Assembly (NCBI GenBank): GCA_021813505.1
Contig: JAKAKI010000075.1
Coordinates: 1 to 64,000 of the forward strand
Direction of reading: 5' to 3'
DNA from: a bacterium
Lineage (GTDB): Bacteria > Zixibacteria > MSB-5A5 > WJJR01
Length of the DNA stretch: 64,000 nucleotides
Position numbers and translations under genes: made by a program. Below, one piece after another: positions 47,511 to 57,374 of this stretch. Under the pieces are notes generated by a model, which was not told where the DNA came from, did no database searches, and worked only from the letters and a program-made list of their open reading frames with translations. Each line of letters opens with the position of its first letter. Positions within the stretch are counted from its first letter, which is position 1.

Positions 47511-50500
47511 ATGCCAGCACCTCCACTGATCCTTGATCTCGTTGAGCGGTTCGGTGCTCACAGCGACGCCTACCGTTCCGGCCAGTACAACGAAACCCAG
47601 CTCCGGCGTGAGTTTCTCGATCCATTCTTTGGAGCACTCGGTTGGGACGTGAACAACGCGCAAGGATATGCGGAAGCTTACAAGGACGTCATTCACGAGG
47701 ATGCAATCAAAGTCGGAAGTGCGACCAAGGCTCCCGACTACTGTTTCCGGACCGGGGGCGCGCGTAAGTTCTTCGTTGAGGCCAAAAAACCCTCGGTAAA
47801 TCTTAAAGAGGATCCCAGTGCCGCCTACCAACTCAGGCGTTATGCCTGGTCGGCGAAGCTGCCCCTGTCGATTCTTACGGACTTCGAAGAATTTGCTGTC
47901 TACGACTGCCGCGTAAAACCCGCGCTCTCCGACAATCCATCCAAGGGGCGCACGCTCTATTTCACCTACACGGACTATCCCGCCCGTTGGGACGAGATCG
48001 CAGCGAGCTTTTCGAGGGACTCGGTCCTGAAGGGATCGTTTGACAAGTATGCGGAATCGACCAAGGCCAAGAAGGGAACCGCCGAAGTGGACGCGGCTTT
48101 CCTGGAAGAAATCGAATCCTGGCGTGACCTGCTGGCCCGCAATATCGCCCTCCGCAATCCCAAGCTGTCACAGAGAGAACTGAACTTCGCGGTGCAGCGC
48201 ACCATCGACCGGCTGATCTTCTTGCGCATTGCAGAAGATCGAGGTGTCGAGGAATACGCGACATTACGTGCCCTGCTGAACGGCACCAACTGCTACAAGC
48301 GCCTGCGCGAGCTTTATTACTCTGCGGATCACAAGTACAACTCCGGCCTGTTTCACTTCGAACCCGAAAAGGGCCGCAACGAGGCACCGGATGATCTGAC
48401 TCCAAAACTGACCATTGATGACAAACCACTCAAAGACATCATAAAGCGGCTTTATTACCCTGACAGCCCGTACGAGTTCGCGGTCCTGCCGGCGGACATC
48501 CTGGGCCAGGTCTACGAGCAATTCCTGGGCAAGGTGATTCGGCTCACCGGTGGCCACCGGGCAGTAGTCGAAGACAAGCCGGAGGTCAAGAAGGCCGGCG
48601 GTGTATTCTACACGCCGGGCTACATCGTGGACTACATCGTCTCCCATACCTTGGGTGCCATTCTCAAACCTGAGTCCGGCCAGGGGGAGCCAAGCGTCAA
48701 GGATGTCGCGAAGCTGCGCGTCCTTGATCCTGCGTGCGGGTCGGGATCGTTTCTCATTGCGGCGTATCAGTACCTGCTCGACTGGCACCATAAAGCCTAT
48801 ATCGCCGATGATCCGGAGAAACACGCAACAGGCAGGAATCCGAAATTGTATCGGGCGCAGGGCGGATGGCGGCTGACCACGGCCGAGCGCAAACGAATCC
48901 TCCTGGCGAACATTTACGGCGTCGACATCGACATTCAGGCCGTGGAAGTCACCAAGCTTTCACTCCTTTTGAAGGTGCTGGAGGGAGAATCAGGCGAAAC
49001 ACTCGCCAGCCAATTGAAGTTTCTGCATGAGCGTGCACTTCCCGACCTGGGGGATAACATCAAATGGGGTAATTCCCTCATCGGCCCCGAGTTCTACAAA
49101 CAGCAGGAACTTGGCTTGATGGGAGAAGCAGATCGTTACCGGGTCAATGTCTTCGACTGGAAAGACCAATTCCCGGCAGTGATGAGCCGTGGGGGATTCG
49201 ACGTGATTATCGGCAATCCCCCCTATATCCGGATTCAAGCGCTGAAAGAGTGGGCGCCGCTTGAAGTTGAGTATTACAAAGAGCGGTACAAGTCGGCGGG
49301 CAAAGGCAATTACGACATCTATGTCGTCTTCGTCGAACGCGCCCACTCCCTTCTGAACAAGACAGGCCGGCTCGGCTTCATTTTGCCGCACAAGTTCTTC
49401 AACGCCCAGTATGGTGAGCCTCTGCGCCAGATCCTGGCAGACGGCCGGCACTTGGAGCACGTCGTCCACTTTGGTGATCAGCAGGTCTTCACCGGGGCAA
49501 CGACATACACTTGCCTGATGTTCCTCGGAATGACGGCGAGCGATGTAGTACAAGTTTCCAAAGTGGACGACTTGGTCGCGTGGCGAAACGGGACCCAACC
49601 GCCGCAAGGGTCCATCGAAAGCGCTAAGATCACCCACGCAGAATGGAATTTCGTGGTGGGGCAGGGCAGTCGACTGTTTGATAGGCTTCGAGCAATGCCC
49701 GTTAAATTGGGGGATGTGGCCGGACGAATGGCCCAGGGCATTAGGACGAGTGCGAACGAAATCTTTGTGCTCGACACGGTGGCCGTGAAGCGGAAGACCA
49801 TCACTGCACGCTCCTTGGCTCTCGACGCGGAGGTGGAACTCGAGTCGGGGATCGCCCAGTGCTTCCTATTGGGCCGCGAAATCCGACGCTACTACATCGC
49901 TGATTCGGCGAAGACTGTCATCATACCTTATCGAATTGTCAGTGGTCACTCAGTTTTGATTTCGGAACAAGAAATGCAGAAGAGTTTCCCGCGGACGTTT
50001 GAGTATCTCTCGGACAATAAGAAGGCATTGGAAAATCGCGAACGGGGCAGAATGAGAGGTCTGTACTGGTACGCGTTTTCGAGGCTACAGAACATTGAGA
50101 TCATGAAGTCTTCGAAGATTCTTGTGCCTGATATTGCTGCAGGGGCTTCGTTCGCATGGGACGAGAAGGGAGAGTACGCCTTCACGAGCGGCTACGGCAT
50201 AACATTTCGGGAGGGCATGAAGGAATCTCCCAAGTACATCCTGGGGCTGCTGAACAGTAAGGTGTTGGACTTCTACCTGAAGCGTATCAGCACAACAATG
50301 CGGGGTGGCTTCTTCCGGTACTTCACCCAATTCCTTGAACAACTTCCGATTCGACGTGTGGATTTCTCCGTGCCGGACGATAGGTCCAAGCACGACCGCA
50401 TGGTTGAGCAGGTTGATCGCATGCTATTGCTTCAACAGGAATTCAGTGAAGCCAAGACAGACCATGAAAGAACTTCGCTTCAGCGGCAGATTGACGTGAC

Positions 50501-50612
50501 AGACAAAATGATTGACGGGTTGGTGTATGAGTTGTATGGGTTGAGCGATGAGGAGGTTGCCGTCGTCGAGCAACCAGAGGGGGGCGACCGGGACCGGGAG
50601 AGGCCGGAATGA
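47511..50612 (+). CDS. Type IIG (Eco57I-like) restriction-modification enzyme: PD-(D/E)XK-like nuclease, N6-adenine methyltransferase and TaqI-like target-recognition region
   Basis: PDYCFRTGGARKFFVEAKKP; VLDPACGSGSFLIAAYQYL; FDVIIGNPPYIRIQ; C-terminal specificity-like region. Confidence 0.9.
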   Translation: MPAPPLILDLVERFGAHSDAYRSGQYNETQLRREFLDPFFGALGWDVNNAQGYAEAYKDVIHEDAIKVGSATKAPDYCFRTGGARKFFVEAKKPSVNLKEDPSAAYQLRRYAWSAKLPLSILTDFEEFAVYDCRVKPALSDNPSKGRTLYFTYTDYPARWDEIAASFSRDSVLKGSFDKYAESTKAKKGTAEVDAAFLEEIESWRDLLARNIALRNPKLSQRELNFAVQRTIDRLIFLRIAEDRGVEEYATLRALLNGTNCYKRLRELYYSADHKYNSGLFHFEPEKGRNEAPDDLTPKLTIDDKPLKDIIKRLYYPDSPYEFAVLPADILGQVYEQFLGKVIRLTGGHRAVVEDKPEVKKAGGVFYTPGYIVDYIVSHTLGAILKPESGQGEPSVKDVAKLRVLDPACGSGSFLIAAYQYLLDWHHKAYIADDPEKHATGRNPKLYRAQGGWRLTTAERKRILLANIYGVDIDIQAVEVTKLSLLLKVLEGESGETLASQLKFLHERALPDLGDNIKWGNSLIGPEFYKQQELGLMGEADRYRVNVFDWKDQFPAVMSRGGFDVIIGNPPYIRIQALKEWAPLEVEYYKERYKSAGKGNYDIYVVFVERAHSLLNKTGRLGFILPHKFFNAQYGEPLRQILADGRHLEHVVHFGDQQVFTGATTYTCLMFLGMTASDVVQVSKVDDLVAWRNGTQPPQGSIESAKITHAEWNFVVGQGSRLFDRLRAMPVKLGDVAGRMAQGIRTSANEIFVLDTVAVKRKTITARSLALDAEVELESGIAQCFLLGREIRRYYIADSAKTVIIPYRIVSGHSVLISEQEMQKSFPRTFEYLSDNKKALENRERGRMRGLYWYAFSRLQNIEIMKSSKILVPDIAAGASFAWDEKGEYAFTSGYGITFREGMKESPKYILGLLNSKVLDFYLKRISTTMRGGFFRYFTQFLEQLPIRRVDFSVPDDRSKHDRMVEQVDRMLLLQQEFSEAKTDHERTSLQRQIDVTDKMIDGLVYELYGLSDEEVAVVEQPEGGDRDRERPE

Positions 50613-50701
50613 AACCATTGTGATGGACGCCCCATGCGGAAGACAGACCGCGGTATAGGGATATCGATCGGGATGAAGTCGAAATAACCGGAACCATCCC
50701 C

Positions 50702-50730
50702 TTGACACAAGGATTTTGGTCCAGTTAGAC
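50702..50730 (+). promoter_or_regulatory. Sigma-70 type promoter directly at start codon (possible leaderless)
   Basis: TTGACA (50702-50707), 17 bp, TTAGAC (50725-50730), ATG at 50738. Confidence 0.5.
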
Positions 50731-50737
50731 TCAGGGT

Positions 50738-51403
50738 ATGGGCGCAAAGCGTTTCCGCCAAACGACAGTTGACTGGTGGACAAGCGTCCGGGAACAATTC
50801 AAGTGGGAAATTCCCACCGTGTTGATCGCCGGAATCGTTGGTTGGTTCTGGCCGTTCTTAACAGTGAGAGGTGATGTCGTTTCTGCTGTAGTTCATGTTA
50901 TTATCGCGTTTGCCGCCATTCTAGTTGTAGTATGGGTTTTTCATTTTCTTCGTGCACCTCTAAAGATCACACTAAAGGAGCAGGGAATCAGGATCGCCGG
51001 ATTGGAAGATGAACTTGAGAAATGGCAGGGGAAATGCGAGTCGCATCATGATCCTTGGGACTTCCCGATCTGGGATGCAATCCAGTACATCTTGAAGGAG
51101 ACTGCCTACGGAAGCAACAAATGGTGGAGTTACATTTCATCCGATCTACTCCGGGCCGCACGCGCTGGCAGGATTCGGGTTTGGGGACGACGCACGCTAT
51201 CCAACTCGTACGAGAAGATAACCGTTCGAGAATTGCAGAGGGCATATTTCGAAGTGCAGCCGTCGGACCCAGGCGGGAAGATACGAATATTCGCACGAGA
51301 TGACGAAAGTTCCAGCAACGAATATTACTGGTATGATGGACGGTTCTCCCGTGTAGAGATCGAACGGGAATTCGCATCGCGTCAGGCGACGAGCGTTTCA
51401 TAA
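50738..51403 (+). CDS. Hypothetical membrane protein (two N-terminal TM helices)
   Basis: TVLIAGIVGWFWPFLTV, VVHVIIAFAAILVVVWVFHFL; C-terminal soluble domain. Confidence 0.6.
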   Translation: MGAKRFRQTTVDWWTSVREQFKWEIPTVLIAGIVGWFWPFLTVRGDVVSAVVHVIIAFAAILVVVWVFHFLRAPLKITLKEQGIRIAGLEDELEKWQGKCESHHDPWDFPIWDAIQYILKETAYGSNKWWSYISSDLLRAARAGRIRVWGRRTLSNSYEKITVRELQRAYFEVQPSDPGGKIRIFARDDESSSNEYYWYDGRFSRVEIEREFASRQATSVS

Positions 51404-51722
51404 GACAGGGCCTTTGAGCTTATGAGTCCGATGATTGTGTCGCGGAAGATGATGTGGGACTTCTCCCGGTTGATGAAACGGAAAGCCCGTTCCTCAAGGT
51501 AGGCGGGAAGATGCTTGGCGGACAGATGATGATAGCTCCCTATGACAGGGCGTTTCAAGAGACTCCACACGTTTTCGATCCTGTTGGTGTGCACCTTGCC
51601 GCGCACCCATTCCTCTGCTGGTTCGTGGGGCCATCGACCTTTCGGATCACCTCGCCAGTTCCGAGGGCAACAATCTTGCAATCGGAATGCTCTTGGATTC
51701 GTGAGGCCGCAGGGTGACCGGT
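51382..51722 (-). pseudogene. IS1595-family transposase remnant (frameshifted C-terminal part)
   Basis: One minus-strand frame reads AASRIQEHSDCKIVALGTGEVIRKVDGP, another continues PAEEWVRGKVHTNRIENVWSLLKRPVIGSYHHLSAKHLPAYLEERAFRFINRE. Confidence 0.75.
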
Positions 51723-51820
51723 TCATCCCACCCGAAGAGTGGGTGGGTGGCCTTCGTTGGGTTGGTGGGGCCACCCTTCCAGGAGCACAATCTGTGATCT
51801 TATAGACCGAGCTGCATAAC

Positions 51821-52200
51821 ATGCGAAAGTCGGCGTCACATCACAGCACTGGCATGAAGAAAGGTGCCGGAACCGCACCTTCCGCATCGCCCGATGGCAT
51901 CGGCGCGCCAGCGGGAGAAAGCCAGATAGTCCTCTATCGCACTTTGGACGGGGGCGCGCCTGTCGAAGTTCGGCTTGTGAAGGAATCTGTCTGGCTTACT
52001 CAGAAGCAGATGGCGGTCTTGTTCGACACAGAACGCAGCGTGATCACCAAGCATCTGCGCAACGTCTTCGCGACAGGCGAGTTGGGCGAAAAAGGCAATG
52101 TGCAAAAAATGCACATTCCCGGTTCAGATACGCACGTTGCCTTCTACCATTTCGAAGCCATATTCTCTGTCGGTCACCGTGTGAACTCCAGGCGGGGCAC
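51821..52200 (+). pseudogene. RhuM-family (virulence RhuM) protein remnant, C-terminally truncated
   Basis: QIVLYRTLDGGAPVEVRLVKESVWLTQKQMAVLFDTERSVITKHLRNVFATGELGEKGNVQ...FEAIFSVGHRVNSRRGT, then homology is lost. Confidence 0.7.
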
Positions 52201-52597
52201 CACGGCAACTACCGAGGGATCCTCGGTGGATCAAAGAAAAGGTCGGCAATCGGCCCGACGGCACCAGGTGCGTTTCCGGCAGCGCCCTCGTTGCGATGAC
52301 CCTGCTCATCGCAGCAAGCCGGCCTGCAGAAAAGGCCGTCCTCTGCCGCGTTCTCGTCAATCTCATCAGATGGGACACCCCATAGAGAAGCCGCAGCCAA
52401 GCGTAACACCCCACAGTCCTTGGTTCCCGCTGCGGTCTGCCCTGATTTGAGTTCACGACGCGGATGATCAGAGGAGTTCCTCTGCTCGGCATCGGTCCCA
52501 CAGAATCATAGCAGGCTCTACGCCAGCCTTCCACCGCCGTTCTTGACCTGCCCCCCCAGCCCATCTTCATTGTCCCCTGCGTCATCGCGCAGCAATC

Positions 52598-54088
52598 ATG
52601 AGATGGACCCTCACCGATGTTTCGTTTCATTTCCCCACTGCGGATGGGCGGTTTGTCGATGCGCTGAACGGCGTCTCCCTCACGATTGCTCAGGGTGAGC
52701 GTCTGGCCCTCATTGGGTCCAATGGCTCCGGGAAATCCACACTGGCACGGATGCTCGCCGGATTGCTGCCACCCTCGAGTGGCCAAATGTTGATCACTCG
52801 GGATCCGAATGATTCCGCTCATTCCCCGACGGACGACCAGTCGATGGCCGCCCTCGTATTCCAGGGTCCCGACGACAACTTGATTGCCGAGACGGTCGCC
52901 CAGGAAATCGCCTTGGCGTCGGAACACGCAGGTCATTCACGTATCGACGATCGACAAGTTGGGGGACTCCTCGACGAGTATGGGCTCGCTCATCTGCGCG
53001 ACTGGCCCACGCAGCAGTTGTCGGGAGGGGAGAAGCAGAAGCTCGCGATTGCGTGCGCCTTCGCCTCGGGACGTGACCTGATTATCCTCGACGAACCCAC
53101 CTCGCATCTGGACCCGCCGGGCCGGCGCGAGTTGCTGGAGTATCTACTAAGCGATACCCGCCAATCGCCGAATCGGCCAGCGCTGGTATTGATCACCCAG
53201 TACATCGCTGACGCACGGCGTTTCCCCCATGTGGTTGTGCTCGAATCCGGGCGGATCATCTTCGATGGCCCTCCCGATCAATGGCCGGGCATTACGCCCT
53301 CGGTAGTTCCCAACTTGCCTCAACCAGTCACGAGTGACGAGCACCCGGTGATTGTTCGCACCCGGAATCTGAGTCAACTGGCCCAGGACCGTTGGCCCCT
53401 CCCCAACAATCCACTGACAGATATTTCCGTGGATATCCGCGCGGGCGATGCGATCGGACTGTGCGGTCCCATCGGTTGCGGCAAGAGCACGCTCGCGTAT
53501 CATCTGGCCGGGCTGTTCGATTCATATGGGGGAGTGATCGAGAAGTCATGGACGGGCTCCTGCGGACTCCCGCCGGCACTCATGATCCAATTCCCAGAGC
53601 GGCAGTTGTTCTGTCCGACCGTTGGCGAGGATGTTGCCTTCGGACCCAGGGCGCGCGGCAGCGAAATCGACGGAGCAAAGGATAAGGCCGGGGCGGCCCT
53701 CGACATGTTGGGATTGCCGTCCGCGCACTTCGCCCGCCGCTCGCCATTCGATCTGTCGGCCGGCCAGCAGCGCCGCGTAGGGATGGCGGGCGTGACCGCC
53801 TGCCCTGCGCCGCTGTACATCCTCGATGAACCGACCGCGGCGCTGGATGCCGATGGACTGGATAGACTCCAGAGTGTGCTCGCGGATTGGCGTAAAACCG
53901 GCATCGCTTACCTCATCATCTCCCACGACCTGGATTGGCTGGCATATGTAACCCACAGAGCATGGGTTATGAACTCAGGGAGCGTGGTCTTCGATGGCGA
54001 ATGGACTGATATGAGACACCTGGCACCGATTCTCCAATCCATTGGTTTCGCCAATGACAGTGCTGCTCTTGGAGTTCGGCCTTCCTGA
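52598..54088 (+). CDS. ECF-type/CbiO-like ABC transporter with two fused ATPase domains
   Basis: Two Walker A motifs (GSNGSGKSTLARML, GPIGCGKSTLAYHL), two signature motifs (LSGGEKQKLAIACA, LSAGQQRRVGMAG). Confidence 0.9.
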   Translation: MRWTLTDVSFHFPTADGRFVDALNGVSLTIAQGERLALIGSNGSGKSTLARMLAGLLPPSSGQMLITRDPNDSAHSPTDDQSMAALVFQGPDDNLIAETVAQEIALASEHAGHSRIDDRQVGGLLDEYGLAHLRDWPTQQLSGGEKQKLAIACAFASGRDLIILDEPTSHLDPPGRRELLEYLLSDTRQSPNRPALVLITQYIADARRFPHVVVLESGRIIFDGPPDQWPGITPSVVPNLPQPVTSDEHPVIVRTRNLSQLAQDRWPLPNNPLTDISVDIRAGDAIGLCGPIGCGKSTLAYHLAGLFDSYGGVIEKSWTGSCGLPPALMIQFPERQLFCPTVGEDVAFGPRARGSEIDGAKDKAGAALDMLGLPSAHFARRSPFDLSAGQQRRVGMAGVTACPAPLYILDEPTAALDADGLDRLQSVLADWRKTGIAYLIISHDLDWLAYVTHRAWVMNSGSVVFDGEWTDMRHLAPILQSIGFANDSAALGVRPS

Positions 54089-54121
54089 CACCCCTCCCGA
54101 AAAAGCTGTGGATTTGACCCG

Positions 54122-54189
54122 GTTGGGCCGTTAGCTTCTTGCGGCCCTTTTAATTCGACCCTGTGAAGTCGAAAAAGCAACGGCCCAAC
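54122..54189 (+). promoter_or_regulatory. Candidate transcription terminator / attenuator region upstream of pyrR
   Basis: gggccgttagcttcttgcggcccttttt-like hairpin; competing gttgggccgtt / aacggcccaac arms; PyrR-binding-loop-like hairpin 54154-54173. Confidence 0.4.
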
Positions 54190-54213
54190 GATGTCACTCA
54201 CAGTGTATACTGA

Positions 54214-54885
<672 letters not shown>

Positions 54886-54927
54886 ACGATACCGAAAGCG
54901 CTTACCAGACACGGTGAAACGAATACA

Positions 54928-55980
54928 ATGACCAAGACCAAAACCGCCGACACGCCCGCGGAGACTCCGCACCAGAGCGTCTCCGGCAACGCCGCTCAAA
55001 ATCGTCCCGCTCAAACGGATTCGGCGACCGATGGCCGTCTCCGCATACGCCATCTTCTGGGGCTCGAGGGCGTTTGCCGCGAGGACATCGAACGAATCCT
55101 CACGACCGCCGAATCGTTCAAAGAAGTGTTGGACCGGCCCATCAAGAAGGTTCCACCACTGCGGGGCCAGACCGTCGTCAACCTCTTCTACGAACCATCA
55201 ACGCGCACGCGCATCTCCTTCGAATTGGCAGAGAAGCGCCTCTCTGCCGACGTCGTGAATTTCACGGCGTCGACGTCGTCGGTGACCAAAGGCGAATCGC
55301 TCCGCGATACGGTCAAAAACATTCTGGCGATGAGGACCGACGTTATCGTGATCCGCCATCCCTCGCCCGGCGCACCTCATTTCCTGACGCGTGCCACCGA
55401 TGCCATTGTATTGAATGCCGGTGATGGTTCGCACGAACATCCGACGCAGGGTCTGCTTGACATTTACACGATCTGGGAACGCTGGCGCGATCTGCGCGGC
55501 AAGCGCGTGCTGATTGTGGGTGATGTCGCACACTCACGGGTGGCGCGTTCCAACATCTGGGGACTGCTGACAATGGGTGCCGAAGTCGCGATCTGCGGAC
55601 CGGCCACACTCATTCCCAGATCATTCTCTGACTATGGCGTCGAAGTGTACACCGATATCGACAAGGCGCTGGACCGTGGTGTCGATGCCATCAACGTCCT
55701 GCGCATCCAGCGTGAACGCCAGGGTTCGGCGTTCCTGCCGTCGTTGCGCGAATACTCACGTCTGTTTGGAATCGATTCTGAACGCGCACGGCGCCTCCGC
55801 CCCGGTGCACTCGTCATGCACCCCGGTCCGATGAATCGCGGCGTGGAAATCACCTCCGAAGTCGCCGACGGCGCCAATTCGGTCATTCTCGATCAGGTGA
55901 CCAACGGACTCGCCGTTCGCATGGCAGCCCTCTATCTGTTGTGCGGTGGTCAGGCGACACCGGGTCGGGAGGGCGAATGA
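54928..55980 (+). CDS. pyrB: Aspartate carbamoyltransferase catalytic subunit
   Basis: VNLFYEPSTRTRISFELAEKRLSADVVNFTASTSSVTKGESLRDTVKNI...HPTQGLLDIYTI...MHPGPMNRGVEI. Confidence 0.95.
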   Translation: MTKTKTADTPAETPHQSVSGNAAQNRPAQTDSATDGRLRIRHLLGLEGVCREDIERILTTAESFKEVLDRPIKKVPPLRGQTVVNLFYEPSTRTRISFELAEKRLSADVVNFTASTSSVTKGESLRDTVKNILAMRTDVIVIRHPSPGAPHFLTRATDAIVLNAGDGSHEHPTQGLLDIYTIWERWRDLRGKRVLIVGDVAHSRVARSNIWGLLTMGAEVAICGPATLIPRSFSDYGVEVYTDIDKALDRGVDAINVLRIQRERQGSAFLPSLREYSRLFGIDSERARRLRPGALVMHPGPMNRGVEITSEVADGANSVILDQVTNGLAVRMAALYLLCGGQATPGREGE

Positions 55981-57362
55981 AAAAAGAGCAGCCCACCGCG
56001 GCCATCCGCGCGATTGTCGGCGGACGAGTCATTGATCCGGCAACGGGTTATGATGGTGTTGCCGACATTCTGATCACCAATGGACAGGTGGAACGGATTG
56101 GACGCGGCATCGCCTCCGGCATTCCGGACGATGCGGTCATTCATGCCGAGGGAATGATTGTCGCTCCCGGATTTATTGATCTCCATACGCACCTCCGTGA
56201 ACCGGGACGCGAAGACGAAGAGACGGTCGAGACCGGGTCCGCCGCCGGGGTCAGCGGCGGATTCACGACGCTCTGCTGCATGCCCAACACTGAGCCGGCC
56301 ATTGCGGATCAGGAGACCGTGCGCTTCGTGGTCGACCGGGCTCAATCGGCACCAGGAAAAGTTCACCCCATCGGCTCAATCACCCGTGATCGCAAGGGCG
56401 AATCACTTGCCGAGATTGCGGACATGGTGGCTGCCGGAGCGGTGGCGTTCTCCGACGATGGCGCGCCGGTCGCCAATGCCGGCCTACTGCGCCGCGCCAT
56501 GGAATACGCGCAGATGTTCGACGTCACTTTGGTCTCCCACTGTGAAACACCGGATCTGTCGCGTGACGGCGTTATGCACGAAGGTTCGGTATCAACGAAA
56601 TTGGGTCTGCGGGGTATCCCGGCGATTTCCGAGGAAATCTGCGTGGCGCGTGATATCGCCCTGGCGCGAATGACCGGCTGCCGTTTGCACATCGCGCATC
56701 TCTCCACCGCCGGATCGGTGGAATTGGTGCGCGCCGCCAAAGCTGTCGGTGTCCGCGTGACGGCCGAGGTCACGCCGCATCATCTCATGCTGACGGACGA
56801 TCTGGTTGCACGGGATTTCGATCCCCTCCTGAAAGTCAACCCGCCCTTGCGGACGAAGGAAGACGTCGCGGCCTTGCGCGAGGGACTGCTGGACGGCACA
56901 ATCGACTGCATCGCCACCGATCATGCTCCCCACGCGGAACAGGAGAAGGATGGCGAATTCGATCTGGCGCCCTTCGGTATGATCGGTCTGGAAACCGCGC
57001 TCGGTGTTTGTCAGCGGGCCTTGATCGATAATGGCCTGGCCGACTGGCCCTTCCTGATCGATTGCCTGACGCGCCGTGCCGCACGCGTGTTTGGACTCAA
57101 CGCCGGACGAATCGAACCAGGCGCACCGGCGGACATCGTTTGTTTCGATCCTCAGGCTCAGTGGGAAGTCACTCTGTCGTCCCTGAAATCGAAGTCCAAA
57201 AATTCGCCGTATGTCGGCTGGACCCTGACCGGGGTCGTACGCGCCACGATCGTCGATGGTCAACTGGTATACCGGAATCTCTTGAATGCTGAATCGGCGC
57301 CGGCGACAGCCCGGGCCCGCGCCACCACCTCCAAAACAGCAGGCTCACCGGCCCGCCGTTGA
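55977..57362 (+). CDS. pyrC: Dihydroorotase
   Basis: GFIDLHTHLREPGREDEETVETGSAAGVSGGFTTLCCMPNTEPA...CIATDHAPHAEQEK; ATGA overlap with pyrB stop. Confidence 0.95.
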   Translation: MKKEQPTAAIRAIVGGRVIDPATGYDGVADILITNGQVERIGRGIASGIPDDAVIHAEGMIVAPGFIDLHTHLREPGREDEETVETGSAAGVSGGFTTLCCMPNTEPAIADQETVRFVVDRAQSAPGKVHPIGSITRDRKGESLAEIADMVAAGAVAFSDDGAPVANAGLLRRAMEYAQMFDVTLVSHCETPDLSRDGVMHEGSVSTKLGLRGIPAISEEICVARDIALARMTGCRLHIAHLSTAGSVELVRAAKAVGVRVTAEVTPHHLMLTDDLVARDFDPLLKVNPPLRTKEDVAALREGLLDGTIDCIATDHAPHAEQEKDGEFDLAPFGMIGLETALGVCQRALIDNGLADWPFLIDCLTRRAARVFGLNAGRIEPGAPADIVCFDPQAQWEVTLSSLKSKSKNSPYVGWTLTGVVRATIVDGQLVYRNLLNAESAPATARARATTSKTAGSPARR

Positions 57363-57374
57363 AGGGAAAAGACA

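Noticed and set aside
52124-52936. 270-aa minus-strand ORF
   Set aside because: Overlaps the RhuM remnant and the conserved start of the ABC ATPase; no recognisable domain; region looks like decayed non-coding DNA.
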